Shown here in pieces: positions 1-6,436 of a DNA stretch of 35,714 bases; the first letter of the stretch is position 1; each line of letters begins with the position of its first letter. The translations under genes and the position numbers were made by a program. The stretch comes from Brevibacterium rongguiense (GTDB taxonomy: Bacteria > Actinomycetota > Actinomycetes > Actinomycetales > Brevibacteriaceae). The stretch is taken from contig NZ_WWEQ01000031.1 of NCBI RefSeq assembly GCF_009857845.1, forward strand, positions 1 through 35,714, given 5' to 3'. The notes beneath the pieces are model-generated. The model ran no database searches, was not told the origin of the DNA, and saw nothing but the letters and a program-made list of their open reading frames with translations.

Positions 1-820
1 CGGCGGGAGCAGGGCGGCGGGCCGCGGCCGCACCTGCCGGGCCGGGGCGGCGGGCGCTCGCGGGGCGGGCCTGCCGGGCGGGGCGGGGAGAGCGTGAGTC
101 AGTCATGGCGGCATCCATCGGGTGCGTCGGGGCGGCGGGCGCGGGGCGGCGGTGGTCGGGGCGGTGCGTGTCCGGGCTGTGCGAGGAGACCGGGCTGTGC
201 TGATCGGGGCCGAGCGAGGAACCAGGACCGTGCGGAGAAGCAGGGCCGTGCGAGGCAACAGGGCCGTGCGAGGCAACGGGGCTGTGCGCGGTACCGGAGG
301 GCGAGCTCGGGCCGCGCGGTGCGGCGGCCACCGGGCCGGAGCTCAGCACCGTGAGCGGGGGCAGCGCGGCTCCCTGGCCCGCGGCGAGCGGCAGCTCGGC
401 CAGCACGGGCTCGGCCAGCGACGACTCCGCCTGCGCAGCCTCGGGACGTGCGGCTTCGGTAGGCGCGGATTCGGTTCGCGCAGACTCGCCCCGCGCCTCG
501 GCGGCCGCGATGCCGGCCTCGCCTGCGACGACGGCGAGCGCAGCGCGCTCGCGGCGCAGGGAGAGGGCGGGGGCTTCCTGGGCGAAGGCAGGGGCGGCGG
601 GCAGCCGGACGCTGCCGGGGGGTGCGGTGGCCATGCCGGGGGCGTTGGCGCTGCCGCGGCAGGCGCCCGGGGTGCGGGCCGTGACGGGCGATGCGGTGTC
701 CGGCAGGGTGTGGCGGTCCGCGGGCTGGGCGGCCGCGGGATCCCAACGGCGCAGGAGCGCGGGCAGGGTGAACGCGAACAGCACGGCGACGACGATGACG
801 ATGGTGATGCTTGTGTCCAC
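1..820 (-). CDS. SepX/GlpR-like divisome membrane protein (C-terminus beyond window)
   Basis: The frame opens at GTG 820 and stays open to the left edge, giving at least 273 residues. It begins VDTSITIVIVVAVLFAFTLP, one transmembrane helix, followed by ALLRRWDP, an arginine-rich stop-transfer. The rest is a low-complexity cytoplasmic tail rich in Ala, Pro, Ser and His, with SHGPVA-type repeats encoded around 230-290. A membrane anchor directly before an Arg pair, in a galU - glp - rimJ neighbourhood, matches the actinobacterial SepX/GlpR divisome proteins, whose partner is the gephyrin-like Glp. There is no Shine-Dalgarno; TATCGT lies six bases before the GTG, so the message may be leaderless. 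Identification rests on topology and gene order, not on a clear conserved domain. Two overlapping frames here lack a hydrophobic start and are shadows. Confidence 0.6.
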   Translation of the reverse strand, partial: MDTSITIVIVVAVLFAFTLPALLRRWDPAAAQPADRHTLPDTASPVTARTPGACRGSANAPGMATAPPGSVRLPAAPAFAQEAPALSLRRERAALAVVAGEAGIAAAEARGESARTESAPTEAARPEAAQAESSLAEPVLAELPLAAGQGAALPPLTVLSSGPVAAAPRGPSSPSGTAHSPVASHGPVASHGPASPHGPGSSLGPDQHSPVSSHSPDTHRPDHRRPAPAAPTHPMDAAMTDSRSPRPARQARPASARRPGPAGAAAARRPAPA

Positions 821-826
821 ACGACA

Positions 827-832
827 ACGATA
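827..832 (-). promoter_or_regulatory. -10 element for the SepX/GlpR-like gene
   Basis: TATCGT on the minus strand ends six bases before the GTG at 820 and no ribosome binding site lies between. This TANNNT spacing is what leaderless actinobacterial genes show. No convincing -35 is visible. Confidence 0.35.
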
Positions 833-964
833 TGCGGGCCGCGCAGGTCACGATCGGATCACATCGGGTGTGTCATGAAAGTGGCCCATAAACTTCCCCG
901 GCCACCACGGCTGTCACCGCTCTCGGCGGCCCGTGAGGGCGGGCAAGCGGCCCCGGCGGGCGGC

Positions 965-1549
965 TCAGCGGCCGAGCGCGCGGGGCAGCAGCCCGCCGGG
1001 CACCTCCTCGGCCGTGACCGCGAAGCTGCGGTGGTCGGCCCAGGCGCCGTCGATGTGCATGTAGTCCCGGCGCAGGCCCTCATCGCGCAGGCCCAGCTTC
1101 TCCACCACGCGCAGGCTCGCCGCGTTCTCCGGCCGGATGTTGATCTCCATCCGGTGCAGCCCCAGGTGGAACATGCAGTAGTCGCAGGCCAGCGCCACCG
1201 CCACCGGCGTGTGGCCCTGCCCGGCCACCCGCCGGTCGATCCAGTAGCCCAGCGCCGCGGAGCGCAGGGAGCCCCACTGGAAGCCGCTGACCGTCAGCTG
1301 GCCGCGGAACGCGCCGTCGACCTCCATGGCCAGGGGCAGCAGGGCGCCGCGGCGGGCCTGCCGGTCGAGCAGGCGCCGCAGGCGCTTGAAGTCCGGCAGC
1401 GCGTAGTCCGGATCGGGGCTCGTGGCCTCCCAGGGCCGCAGCCAGTCGCGGTTGGCCCGCCGAACCTCCGCGTAGGATGCCGCGTCGGAGCGGGCCAGGG
1501 CGCGCAGGCGCAGCGGCCCGTGCGCCAGGGTGATCGGCCACTCCATCAC
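965..1549 (-). CDS. rimJ: GNAT acetyltransferase, RimJ/RimL type
   Basis: This 194-residue protein has the RimJ/RimL layout. An N-terminal strand-helix (GPLRLRALARSDAASYAEVR) is followed by NRDWLRPWEAT, typical of protein N-terminal acetyltransferases. The acetyl-CoA loop is around GYWIDRRVAGQGHTPVAVAL, and the closing segment is HRMEINIRPENAASLRVVEKLG. Members acetylate the N-terminal Ser/Ala of ribosomal proteins or small substrates with acetyl-CoA. It lies about 48 bases downstream of the MogA-like gene, in the same galU-led cluster. The rimJ name comes from family and synteny; the true substrate is not shown by the sequence. The start is the ATG at 1549; a second Met follows immediately. 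Confidence 0.88.
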   Translation of the reverse strand: MMEWPITLAHGPLRLRALARSDAASYAEVRRANRDWLRPWEATSPDPDYALPDFKRLRRLLDRQARRGALLPLAMEVDGAFRGQLTVSGFQWGSLRSAALGYWIDRRVAGQGHTPVAVALACDYCMFHLGLHRMEINIRPENAASLRVVEKLGLRDEGLRRDYMHIDGAWADHRSFAVTAEEVPGGLLPRALGR

Positions 1550-1597
1550 GGCCCGCCCACTGCGACCGCGCGGCCGGCTCCATCAGCCACGCCCGCC

Positions 1598-2221
1598 TCA
1601 GACGAGGGGACTGTCCGGCGGCGCGGTGGGCCGCGGCATCCGCAGGATCGTTGCGTCGGGCCGGTTCTCGTCCTCCGGCAGGTCCGCGGCGGTCTCCGCG
1701 CCCGGCGGCACGACCTCGAACGCGGAGGGGTGCTCGGAGGCATACCCGCGGACCTCCGCGTGCGCGGCGACAAGCTCCGCGAGCGACTCCGCCAGCACCT
1801 CGCGCTGGGCGGGGAGGGTGACGGCCAGCGCGCCGCCCAGCCACCCCGCGGCCGGGGACTCGAACACGGCGCGCGCGTACCCGGTCTCCACCTGCACGCC
1901 GCGCAGCATGTCGACGACCCCGGGCAGCGGCGCCGTGAGCACCGAGCGCAGCGCGTCCGCGACATCGGGCTGCGGGCCCACCGTCAGGCCGCCCACCACG
2001 GCGCACAGCTCGAAGCCGGCGACCACGGCGGGGCTGAGGTCGGCCAGCTGGGCCTGGGCGTCGTCGAGCACTGTCTCCACGACGTCGTAGCCGTGGTCCT
2101 CGAGCACCTCGCGCGCGGTGGAGCGCACCGGGAACGGCACGGCGGTGCTGGAGACGACGAGGAGGACGCGCGGGGCGCTCGCCTCGTCGTCGCCGCCGCC
2201 GGAGTAGCTGCCGGTGCTCAC
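1598..2221 (-). CDS. degenerate MogA/MoaB-like domain protein in the Glp position
   Basis: This 207-residue protein has a MogA/MoaB fold signature: an opening beta strand (PRVLLVVSS), then FELCAVVGGLTVGPQPDVADAL where MogA has the GGTG...RDVTP molybdopterin loop, then LPGVVDML and VTLPAQ where MogA has MPGF and NLPG. The key residues are altered (GGTG to GGLT, RDV to PDV, NLPG to TLPA), so adenylyltransferase activity is unlikely. In related Actinobacteria this slot between galU and rimJ holds Glp, a MoeA/gephyrin-like protein of about 400 residues that partners the membrane receptor GlpR. Here only the Mog-like domain is present. The GTG start overlaps the galU stop by four bases (GTGA), so translation is coupled. 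Residues after about 170 look disordered. A divisome role is an inference from synteny. Confidence 0.65.
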   Translation of the reverse strand: MSTGSYSGGGDDEASAPRVLLVVSSTAVPFPVRSTAREVLEDHGYDVVETVLDDAQAQLADLSPAVVAGFELCAVVGGLTVGPQPDVADALRSVLTAPLPGVVDMLRGVQVETGYARAVFESPAAGWLGGALAVTLPAQREVLAESLAELVAAHAEVRGYASEHPSAFEVVPPGAETAADLPEDENRPDATILRMPRPTAPPDSPLV

Positions 2222-3123
2222 GCCCGCCGGTCCGCGACGTAGTCGGCCAGCCAGGCGTTGAGGTCCTCGCCCAGGTCATCGCGGCGCCCCGCGATCGTGA
2301 TGACGGCCTTGAGGTAGCTGAGCTTGTCGCCCGTGTCGTAGCGGTCGCCGGAGAACACGACGCCGTAGACGCCGTGGGAGTCCGGATCCTGGGCGAGGGC
2401 CTCAAGCGCATCGGTCAGCTGGATCTCATCCCCGCGGCCGGGCTTCGTCTCGTGGAGCACCGGGAAGATCTCGGGGCTGAGCACATAGCGGCCGATGATC
2501 GCGAGGTTCGAGGGCGCATCGGCGGGATCCGGCTTCTCCACGAGGCCGGTGATGCGCACGGCGCCCTCGACGTCCGTCTGCTCGACCGCGGCGCAGCCGT
2601 AGAGGTTGATGGTCTCCGGGGGCACCTCCATGAGCGCGACGACGGAGCCGCCGGTGGCCTCCTGGACGCGGATCATCGTGGGCAGGATGGGGTTGCGCTC
2701 ATCGATGAGATCGTCGCCGAGGAGCACGGCGAAAGGCTCGTCGCGCACGTGGAGCTCCGCCTTGAGCACCGCGTGGCCCAGCCCGAGCGGGTCGCCCTGG
2801 CGCACGTAGTGGATGTCGGCGAGCTCCGAGGCGTGCTGGACGGCGGCCAGCTTCTCCTCGTCGCCCTTCTTCGCCAGGGTCCGCTCGAGGCCGTCCACCC
2901 GGTCGAAGTGGTCCTCGAGCGGCCGCTTGTTGCGCCCGGTGATCATGAGGACGTCCTTGAGGCCGGCGTCCACGGCCTCCTCCACGACGTACTGGATGGC
3001 CGGCTTGTCGACCACCGGCAGCATCTCCTTGGGCGTGGCCTTCGTCGCGGGCAGGAAGCGCGTTCCGAGCCCGGCTACGGGGATCACGGCCTTGCGCACG
3101 GCGGTTCGCTGTTCGTTGTCCAT
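2218..3123 (-). CDS. galU: UTP-glucose-1-phosphate uridylyltransferase
   Basis: GalU makes UDP-glucose from UTP and glucose-1-phosphate, feeding cell-wall glycan and trehalose or glycogen synthesis in the cytoplasm. The 301-residue length is normal. The nucleotide-binding start VIPVAGLGTRFLPATKATPK is at residues 14-33 with MLPVVDKP just after, and VLLGDDLID and LVEKPDP are also family motifs. The C-terminal segment GRGDEIQLTDAL is canonical. It is the first gene of a minus-strand cluster with the MogA-like, rimJ and SepX/GlpR-like genes. The ATG at 3123 has TAGAAT six bases upstream and no good ribosome binding site, so a leaderless start is likely. Only 22 bases separate it from the divergent cyclo-ligase gene. 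Confidence 0.96.
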   Translation of the reverse strand: MDNEQRTAVRKAVIPVAGLGTRFLPATKATPKEMLPVVDKPAIQYVVEEAVDAGLKDVLMITGRNKRPLEDHFDRVDGLERTLAKKGDEEKLAAVQHASELADIHYVRQGDPLGLGHAVLKAELHVRDEPFAVLLGDDLIDERNPILPTMIRVQEATGGSVVALMEVPPETINLYGCAAVEQTDVEGAVRITGLVEKPDPADAPSNLAIIGRYVLSPEIFPVLHETKPGRGDEIQLTDALEALAQDPDSHGVYGVVFSGDRYDTGDKLSYLKAVITIAGRRDDLGEDLNAWLADYVADRRA

Positions 3124-3129
3124 GCTCCG

Positions 3130-3139
3130 ATTCTAAGGT
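3130..3139. promoter_or_regulatory. overlapping divergent -10 elements of galU and 5-FCL
   Basis: The 22-bp gap between the two ATGs holds TAGAAT on the minus strand (3130-3135), six bases from the galU ATG, and TAAGGT on the plus strand (3134-3139), six bases from the cyclo-ligase ATG. The two hexamers share two base pairs. AAGG could also serve as a weak ribosome binding site for the cyclo-ligase. Confidence 0.45.
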
Positions 3140-3145
3140 GAACGC

Positions 3146-3781
3146 ATGTCCCCCGACTGTGCCGCAGATGAGAAGGCGCAGCTGCGCGCCCGCGTGCGCG
3201 CCGCGCGCCGCTCCACGGCGCCGGCGCGGGCCGCGCTGGCCGATGCGCAGCTGAGCGCCCACGTGACGGCCTGGGCGGCAGGCGCGCAGACGCTCATCGC
3301 CTACGCGGCGCTGCCCTTCGAGCCCTGCGTCGATGCCGCCCTCGAGGCCGCCCGCTCCCGCGGGGTGCGCGTGCTCCTGCCGATTGCCCGGCCCGGGCGG
3401 GCACTGGGGTTCGGCGCACTGGACGGGCCCATCGAGGGTCTCCCGCGCGCCGGCCGCTGGCAGATCCGCGAGCCCGCGCCCACGCACACCGCCGCCGAGG
3501 CGCTCCTCGCCTCCCCCGCCCCGTCCACCGCGCTGCTGGTCCCGGGCCTGGCCTTCGACCGGGCGGGGATGCGGCTGGGCAACGGGGGCGGCTTCTACGA
3601 CCGCACGTTCGGACCCGATGGCGGGGCGGGCCCGCTGCTGGCGCGGCTGCGCTCCGCCGGGCTGCGCGTCGCCGGGGCCTGCCGGGCGGCGGAGGTGGTC
3701 GACGCACTGCCGCGGGCACCGTGGGACCTGCGCGCGGGGGCCGCGCTCACGGAGGCCGGGCGGCAGGAATTTCGCGCATAG
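3146..3781 (+). CDS. 5-formyltetrahydrofolate cyclo-ligase
   Basis: The enzyme converts 5-formyl-THF to 5,10-methenyl-THF with ATP, recycling a storage folate in the cytoplasm. The 211-residue protein has the N-terminal basic helix KAQLRARVRAARRS that binds phosphate, the strand LIAYAALPFEPCVD, and the family signature LVPGLAFDRAGMRLGNGGGF followed directly by YDR, where most members read GxGGGYYDR. The chain ends normally. It heads a plus-strand block with fmdB, the SAF gene and mscL, an arrangement common in Actinobacteria. The start is the ATG at 3146, directly behind a -10-like TAAGGT. Confidence 0.94.
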   Translation: MSPDCAADEKAQLRARVRAARRSTAPARAALADAQLSAHVTAWAAGAQTLIAYAALPFEPCVDAALEAARSRGVRVLLPIARPGRALGFGALDGPIEGLPRAGRWQIREPAPTHTAAEALLASPAPSTALLVPGLAFDRAGMRLGNGGGFYDRTFGPDGGAGPLLARLRSAGLRVAGACRAAEVVDALPRAPWDLRAGAALTEAGRQEFRA

Positions 3782-3831
3782 GCCAGCGCTTATACTCGTC
3801 ACGGCTTCGCACGAGACCACGAAAGGCGGCC

Positions 3832-4296
3832 ATGCCCACCTACTCCTACGCCTGCAAGAACTGCGGCAACGCCTTCGACATCCACCAGGCCTTCACCGAC
3901 GATGCGCTCACGACGTGCGAGAAGTGCGGCGGGCCGCTGCGCAAGGTCTTCGGCAATGTGGGGGTCTCGTTCAAGGGCTCCGGCTTCTACCACACGGAAT
4001 CGGGCTCCGGGAAGTCCGGCTCCTCTGCAGGCAGCCACGGCGCCTCGGGCTCCGGCTCCGGTTCCACGGGCGGTGGCGACTCGGCCCACGGCGGCTCCGG
4101 GGACTCCGCGGGAGCCGGTAGCGCAGCGGGCACGGCGAAGGAATCCGGTGGCGCGAGCTCCGGTTCAGGCGCCGGTGCGTCGAGTGGTGCGGGCGGATCG
4201 GGCAGTGCCGGCGGTTCGGGCGGTGGCAAGGCCGGCGCCGCGCCGGCCTCCGCTGGTTCCGGCGGCCGGGCGACGCCCTCCGGCACCCCCGCCTGA
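3832..4296 (+). CDS. FmdB-family zinc ribbon protein with Gly/Ser-rich tail
   Basis: The protein starts MPTYSYACKNCGNAFDIHQA and carries two CxxC pairs, C8/C11 and C29/C32, forming the FmdB/CxxC-CxxC-SSSS zinc ribbon. The segment LRKVFGNVGVSFKGSGFYHTES closes the conserved part, with VSFKGSGFYxTD being typical. Family function is unproven; an old link to formamidase regulation gives the name. After about residue 60 there are some 95 residues almost wholly of Gly, Ser and Ala, much longer than the usual tail. I chose the ATG at 3832 because the zinc ribbon begins there and GAAAGG lies just upstream; the longer in-frame opening runs back into the cyclo-ligase gene. TATACT at 3791-3796 may be its -10. 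Confidence 0.92.
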   Translation: MPTYSYACKNCGNAFDIHQAFTDDALTTCEKCGGPLRKVFGNVGVSFKGSGFYHTESGSGKSGSSAGSHGASGSGSGSTGGGDSAHGGSGDSAGAGSAAGTAKESGGASSGSGAGASSGAGGSGSAGGSGGGKAGAAPASAGSGGRATPSGTPA

Positions 4297-4324
4297 CTGC
4301 CCGCCGGGGCGGCGGTGGGCAGTC
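4295..4324 (+). terminator. hairpin after fmdB
   Basis: GACTGCCC (4295-4302) pairs with GGGCAGTC (4317-4324), with further GC pairs inside the loop. It begins at the fmdB stop codon, so it is a terminator candidate; no U-tract follows. Confidence 0.5.
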
Positions 4325-4381
4325 AGGGCCTCTGCCGTTTCGGGCCACGGCCGCTCCGTTGCGGGGTACGGCCTCCCTACC

Positions 4382-4415
4382 CCGGGGTCACAGCCTCGCC
4401 GCGCCGGGGTCACAG
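4382..4415. repeat. two CCGGGGTCACAG direct repeats upstream of the SAF gene
   Basis: Identical 12-mers lie at 4382-4393 and 4404-4415, 22 bp apart, close to two helical turns. They sit 80-113 bases upstream of the SAF gene ATG and could be an operator. No regulator is linked to them. Confidence 0.4.
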
Positions 4416-4494
4416 ACGCGCACACTCCGCCGCGACGGTGCACAGGCCGGGCCGGCCGCGCACCCGGCCGCCGCGGGCACCCCACGCTGAGGCC

Positions 4495-5148
4495 ATGAGA
4501 TTCCCGTTCCCGCGTGCCCTCCCGGCACTGCGCGGGCGCCCCCAGCGCCGCATTGCGGCGGCGCTGTGCTTGGGAGCCGCCGTCGCGCTCATCGCCTGGC
4601 TCGCTATCCCGCGCCAAGCGGGCACCGCGGTGGCGGTGGCCGCCCACGACATCGCGTCGGGCACGCAGCTGGCCGCCGGGGACGTCGAGGTGCGCCGCTA
4701 TCCCGCCGAGCTCGTGCCCACCGGTGCGCACGCGAGCGCCCAGGACCTGGTGGGCAGCACCGCCGGCGGCGCACTGGGCGCCGGCTCGCCCATCACGGAT
4801 GCGGGCCTGCTGGCGCCCGGGGCGCAGCCTGCCGCGGCGGGCGAGGTGCTCGTGCCGGTCTCCGTGGCCGATGAGGCGGCCGCATCCGTGCTGCGCCCCG
4901 GCCACCACGTGCGCATCTACTCGACCGCGGAGCAGAAGGGCACAGCCGACGGCGGCTCCGACGCCCTGCCCGGGGCATCGGACGGTGCGCTCGTCGACGA
5001 CGCGGTGGTGGCCGCGGTCAAGCGCGATGCCGGTTCCGCGCTGGCCGGCGGCCCCTCCACCGTGCTCACGCTCGCGGTGCCGGCCAAGCGGGCGGCCGCC
5101 CTCGCGGCATCCGCCGGTGCGGGGCTGGGATTCGCGCTGTTGAACTGA
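4495..5148 (+). CDS. SAF-domain (CpaB/RcpC-like) protein, membrane anchored
   Basis: The 217-residue protein has an N-terminal basic stretch, one transmembrane helix (IAAALCLGAAVALIAWLAI), then an extracytoplasmic SAF domain beginning VAVAAHDIASGTQLAAGDVE, where ASGTxLxxxDV is the family hallmark. A second half around EVLVPVSVADEAAASVLRPG resembles the RcpC/CpaB segment. CpaB proteins assemble Flp pili, but no pilus genes are nearby; this isolated SAF gene next to mscL and fmdB is common in Actinobacteria and of unknown role. I chose the ATG at 4495 because it precedes the basic-hydrophobic anchor; the frame is open further upstream without sensible sequence. GAGG just upstream is a weak ribosome binding site. 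Confidence 0.85.
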   Translation: MRFPFPRALPALRGRPQRRIAAALCLGAAVALIAWLAIPRQAGTAVAVAAHDIASGTQLAAGDVEVRRYPAELVPTGAHASAQDLVGSTAGGALGAGSPITDAGLLAPGAQPAAAGEVLVPVSVADEAAASVLRPGHHVRIYSTAEQKGTADGGSDALPGASDGALVDDAVVAAVKRDAGSALAGGPSTVLTLAVPAKRAAALAASAGAGLGFALLN

Positions 5149-5181
5149 GCGCAGAGCGCACCGCACTGAGCACGGCACCCA

Positions 5182-5217
5182 GCGCACTGCGCCCAGCGCA
5201 CTGCGCCCGGCGCACTG
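5182..5217. repeat. 14-bp tandem repeat GCGCACTGCGCCCA/G
   Basis: GCGCACTG recurs at 5182, 5196 and 5210 with exact 14-bp spacing: two full units and one partial. A related GCGCACCGCACTG lies just before, at 5157. It sits in the 308-bp gap between the SAF gene and mscL, where I see no gene. Confidence 0.75.
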
Positions 5218-5388
5218 AACAGGGCAGCCGCCACTCAGAACTCGGCACCCGTCGCCCCGACCCAGTACCGCGACAGCCACGCCCCCGCCATTGGTCCACC
5301 TCCTAGTGCCGAGTGCGCCGAGTCGCGCACGGGCGTATGCGGCGCACGTCACGGGCGTGTCTGCGGCACAGGCGCGGAATTGCGCGGA

Positions 5389-5417
5389 TTATGGTTTAAA
5401 GTGGTATCGCATATATA
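5389..5417 (+). promoter_or_regulatory. candidate mscL promoter
   Basis: TTATGG (5389-5394), 17 bases, then TATATA (5412-5417), in an AT-rich island unusual for this DNA. The predicted start leaves a leader of about 33 bases containing GAAAGGA before the mscL ATG. Confidence 0.5.
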
Positions 5418-5456
5418 CGAGGGGAGCCATTCCCCGAATCCGAAAGGACTTCCCGC

Positions 5457-5927
5457 ATGCTCAAGGGATTCAGGGATTTCATTCTGCGCGGCAATGTCAT
5501 CGAGCTGGCCGTTGCGGTCATCATCGGCGCCGCGTTCACCGCGATCGTCACCGCGATCTCCGACAAGCTCATCCAGCCGCTCATCGCCTCGCTCGGCGCT
5601 GCGGACATGGGCGGCCTCGGCTTCGCCATCCGCCCCGGCAATGACGCCACGTTCCTGGACTTCGGCGCCGTCATCACCGCGGTCATCAACTTCCTCATCG
5701 TGGCCGCCGTGGTCTACTTCGTCATCGTGCTGCCCATGAACAAGTTCAACGAGATGCGCGCCCGCGGTCAGGTCGCCGAGGAGGTGCCGCCGACCTCGGA
5801 GGAGCTGCTCCTCGAGATCCGCGACCTGCTCGCCGCACAGCAGCAGGGCGGCGTCGCCCCCCACGTGGGCCAGCAGACCCCCGGCACCCCGATCGTCGAT
5901 CAGGGCGGCACTCCCCCGCGCCACTGA
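5457..5927 (+). CDS. mscL: large-conductance mechanosensitive channel
   Basis: MscL is a homopentameric inner-membrane pore that opens under membrane tension to release solutes on hypo-osmotic shock. The 156-residue protein starts MLKGFRDFILRGNVIELAVA, the N-terminal amphipathic helix and first transmembrane helix, with the conserved GNVIELAVAVIIGAAF pore lining. The periplasmic loop is short. The second helix is FGAVITAVINFLIVAAVVYF, followed by VLPMNKFNE. The C-terminal bundle SEELLLEIRDLL is present, with an extra Gln/Gly/Pro tail. GAAAGGA sits well before the ATG. A strong terminator follows. Confidence 0.97.
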   Translation: MLKGFRDFILRGNVIELAVAVIIGAAFTAIVTAISDKLIQPLIASLGAADMGGLGFAIRPGNDATFLDFGAVITAVINFLIVAAVVYFVIVLPMNKFNEMRARGQVAEEVPPTSEELLLEIRDLLAAQQQGGVAPHVGQQTPGTPIVDQGGTPPRH

Positions 5928-5952
5928 GACACCCCGCGCCGCTCGGACGGCG

Positions 5953-5996
5953 ACGCACGAAGGGCCGGCTCCCCACGGAGCCGGCCCTTCGTGCGT
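5953..5996. terminator. strong hairpin between mscL and the convergent operon
   Basis: A perfect 20-bp stem (5953-5972 with 5977-5996) closes a four-base CCAC loop. It lies 25 bases after the mscL stop and could also stop transcription arriving from the right. Confidence 0.85.
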
Positions 5997-6093
5997 TCAG
6001 TGCAGATGTCTGCGCGCTCACCGCCTAGGCGTTCGCACACTCCACGCAGACCCGAGTGCGCGCCACCGCAGCCCGGCGCATTCGCCGGAACCC

Positions 6094-6115
6094 GCGGGCC
6101 CGGCGGCGGGCCCGC
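6094..6115 (-). terminator. hairpin after the 95-residue gene
   Basis: GCGGGCCC (6094-6101) pairs perfectly with GGGCCCGC (6108-6115) across a six-base loop, 27 bases past the stop codon of the minus-strand gene at 6143. Confidence 0.5.
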
Positions 6116-6142
6116 CCACGTCCCGGGCAGAGCGGTGCGTTC

Positions 6143-6430
6143 CTAGCCGGGCGGCAGCGGGGACTTGGGCTGCCAGTGCGGCGGCCGGTCGCCCAGCAGC
6201 CGTTCGTCGTTGGCGCCGGCACCGGATCGCGGGGCGGGCGCATCCGGGGCGGCCTCGTTGCGCACTGTCGCCCGGTAGGCCTCGACGGCCCGCCGCAGGC
6301 GCTCGCGCCGCTCGGCCTCGCGCCGCTGGGCAGCGTGCTCCTCGGCGCTGCTCCCAGCGTCTCCGGCGCCCTGAGCGGCCCCGGCAGCGTCGGCATCGCT
6401 GTGCGCGGCGCCGCCCGGCAGGGTGCCCAT
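6143..6430 (-). CDS. small hypothetical protein following the helicase-like gene
   Basis: A 95-residue protein with a central charged helix (HAAQRREAERRERLRRAVEAYR), likely alpha-helical or coiled, flanked by Ala/Gly/Asp-rich ends and a Pro-rich C-terminus (RPPHWQPKSPLPPG). No family is recognised. The ATG is six bases after the helicase-like stop codon, so the two genes are almost certainly one transcript. Codon use fits a real gene; the longer opposite-strand frame here has no recognisable protein. A role with the large protein is inferred only from the tight spacing. Confidence 0.65.
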   Translation of the reverse strand: MGTLPGGAAHSDADAAGAAQGAGDAGSSAEEHAAQRREAERRERLRRAVEAYRATVRNEAAPDAPAPRSGAGANDERLLGDRPPHWQPKSPLPPG

Positions 6431-6436
6431 CCGGCC

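Noticed and set aside
343..822. Alternative minus-strand frame from GTG 822
   Set aside because: It has a Ser/Pro-rich start without a membrane helix; the neighbouring frame from GTG 820 gives a clear helix and stays open.
122..2242. 706-residue plus-strand frame
   Set aside because: Antisense to the SepX/GlpR-like, GNAT and MogA-like genes; composition is random.
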